Of a stretch of DNA of 64,000 bases, positions 63,979 through 64,000 are shown in pieces. Under the pieces are notes generated by a model, which ran no database searches, was not told where the DNA came from, and saw only the letters and a program-made list of their open reading frames with translations. Each line of letters starts with the position of its first letter. Positions within the stretch are counted from its first letter, which is position 1. The stretch is from contig NMRB01002427.1 of assembly GCA_002633025.1 (NCBI GenBank), positions 43,262 to 107,261 on the forward strand, written 5' to 3'. The translations under genes were made by a program, and so were the position numbers. The stretch comes from Notospermus geniculatus. Taxonomy: Eukaryota; Nemertea; Pilidiophora; Heteronemertea; Lineidae.

Positions 63979-64000
63979 CTGCCAAGAAATGTTCAACATC

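Overview
The window looks like draft-assembly sequence from an animal genome, most likely a marine invertebrate (non-vertebrate deuterostome or lophotrochozoan). Pointers are animal-type split exons with good splice sites, tRNA-derived SINEs, Helitron, Penelope-like, MULE, Ty3/Gypsy-like and BEL/Pao-like relics, and abundant 'tttttagctcaccgg...cgtcgtccgtcg' repeats. The species cannot be fixed from the sequence. Most long ORFs are chance or decayed transposon frames. Two long N gaps (20419-20719 and 43497-43978), a 3-base N run and several single Ns mark imperfect joins.

Host-type exons are few. They are a coiled-coil exon running off the left edge (1-429, minus), two candidate first exons (3584, 7701, plus), a terminal exon with poly(A) signal (11951-12103, plus) and its decayed duplicate (14676-14830), a chromodomain exon (53752-53994, minus), small exons with strong splice sites around 58.6-59.0 kb (minus), and the terminal exon of a GNPNAT1-like glucosamine-6-phosphate N-acetyltransferase (63828-63978, minus). 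Only the chromodomain and GNPNAT1 calls carry a recognisable family.

Layout: 0-15 kb holds candidate exons and promoters with MITEs, a striking 20-bp SacII-palindrome satellite inside a foldback element (11345-11849), and long repeats carrying CTCF-like and nuclear-receptor-like motifs (8387-9320, 12263-13134). 15-20 kb holds a near-identical tandem duplication meeting at a single N, a zinc-finger/HTH transposon-like family and a Ty3/Gypsy pol relic. 20-36 kb is a nest of Helitron copies, a MULE transposase, a PIF1-like helicase relic and foldbacks. 36-47 kb has a DDE_Tnp_4 fragment, a 1-kb inverted repeat, a second copy of the 23-26 kb segment with later insertions, and a Penelope-like element. 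47-54 kb is a second PIF1-like copy and unassigned exons. 54-64 kb has a Gag relic, SINEs, MITEs and the GNPNAT1 exon.

The most informative feature is that duplicated segments serve as each other's empty sites, so several insertions can be dated relative to one another. The most novel candidate is a 15-bp, five-codon minisatellite that continues in frame from the P-loop of a Helitron helicase (21390-21548). The second is a repeat family with tandem 145-bp units, each carrying a CTCF-like core, plus a DR3 nuclear-receptor-type array.
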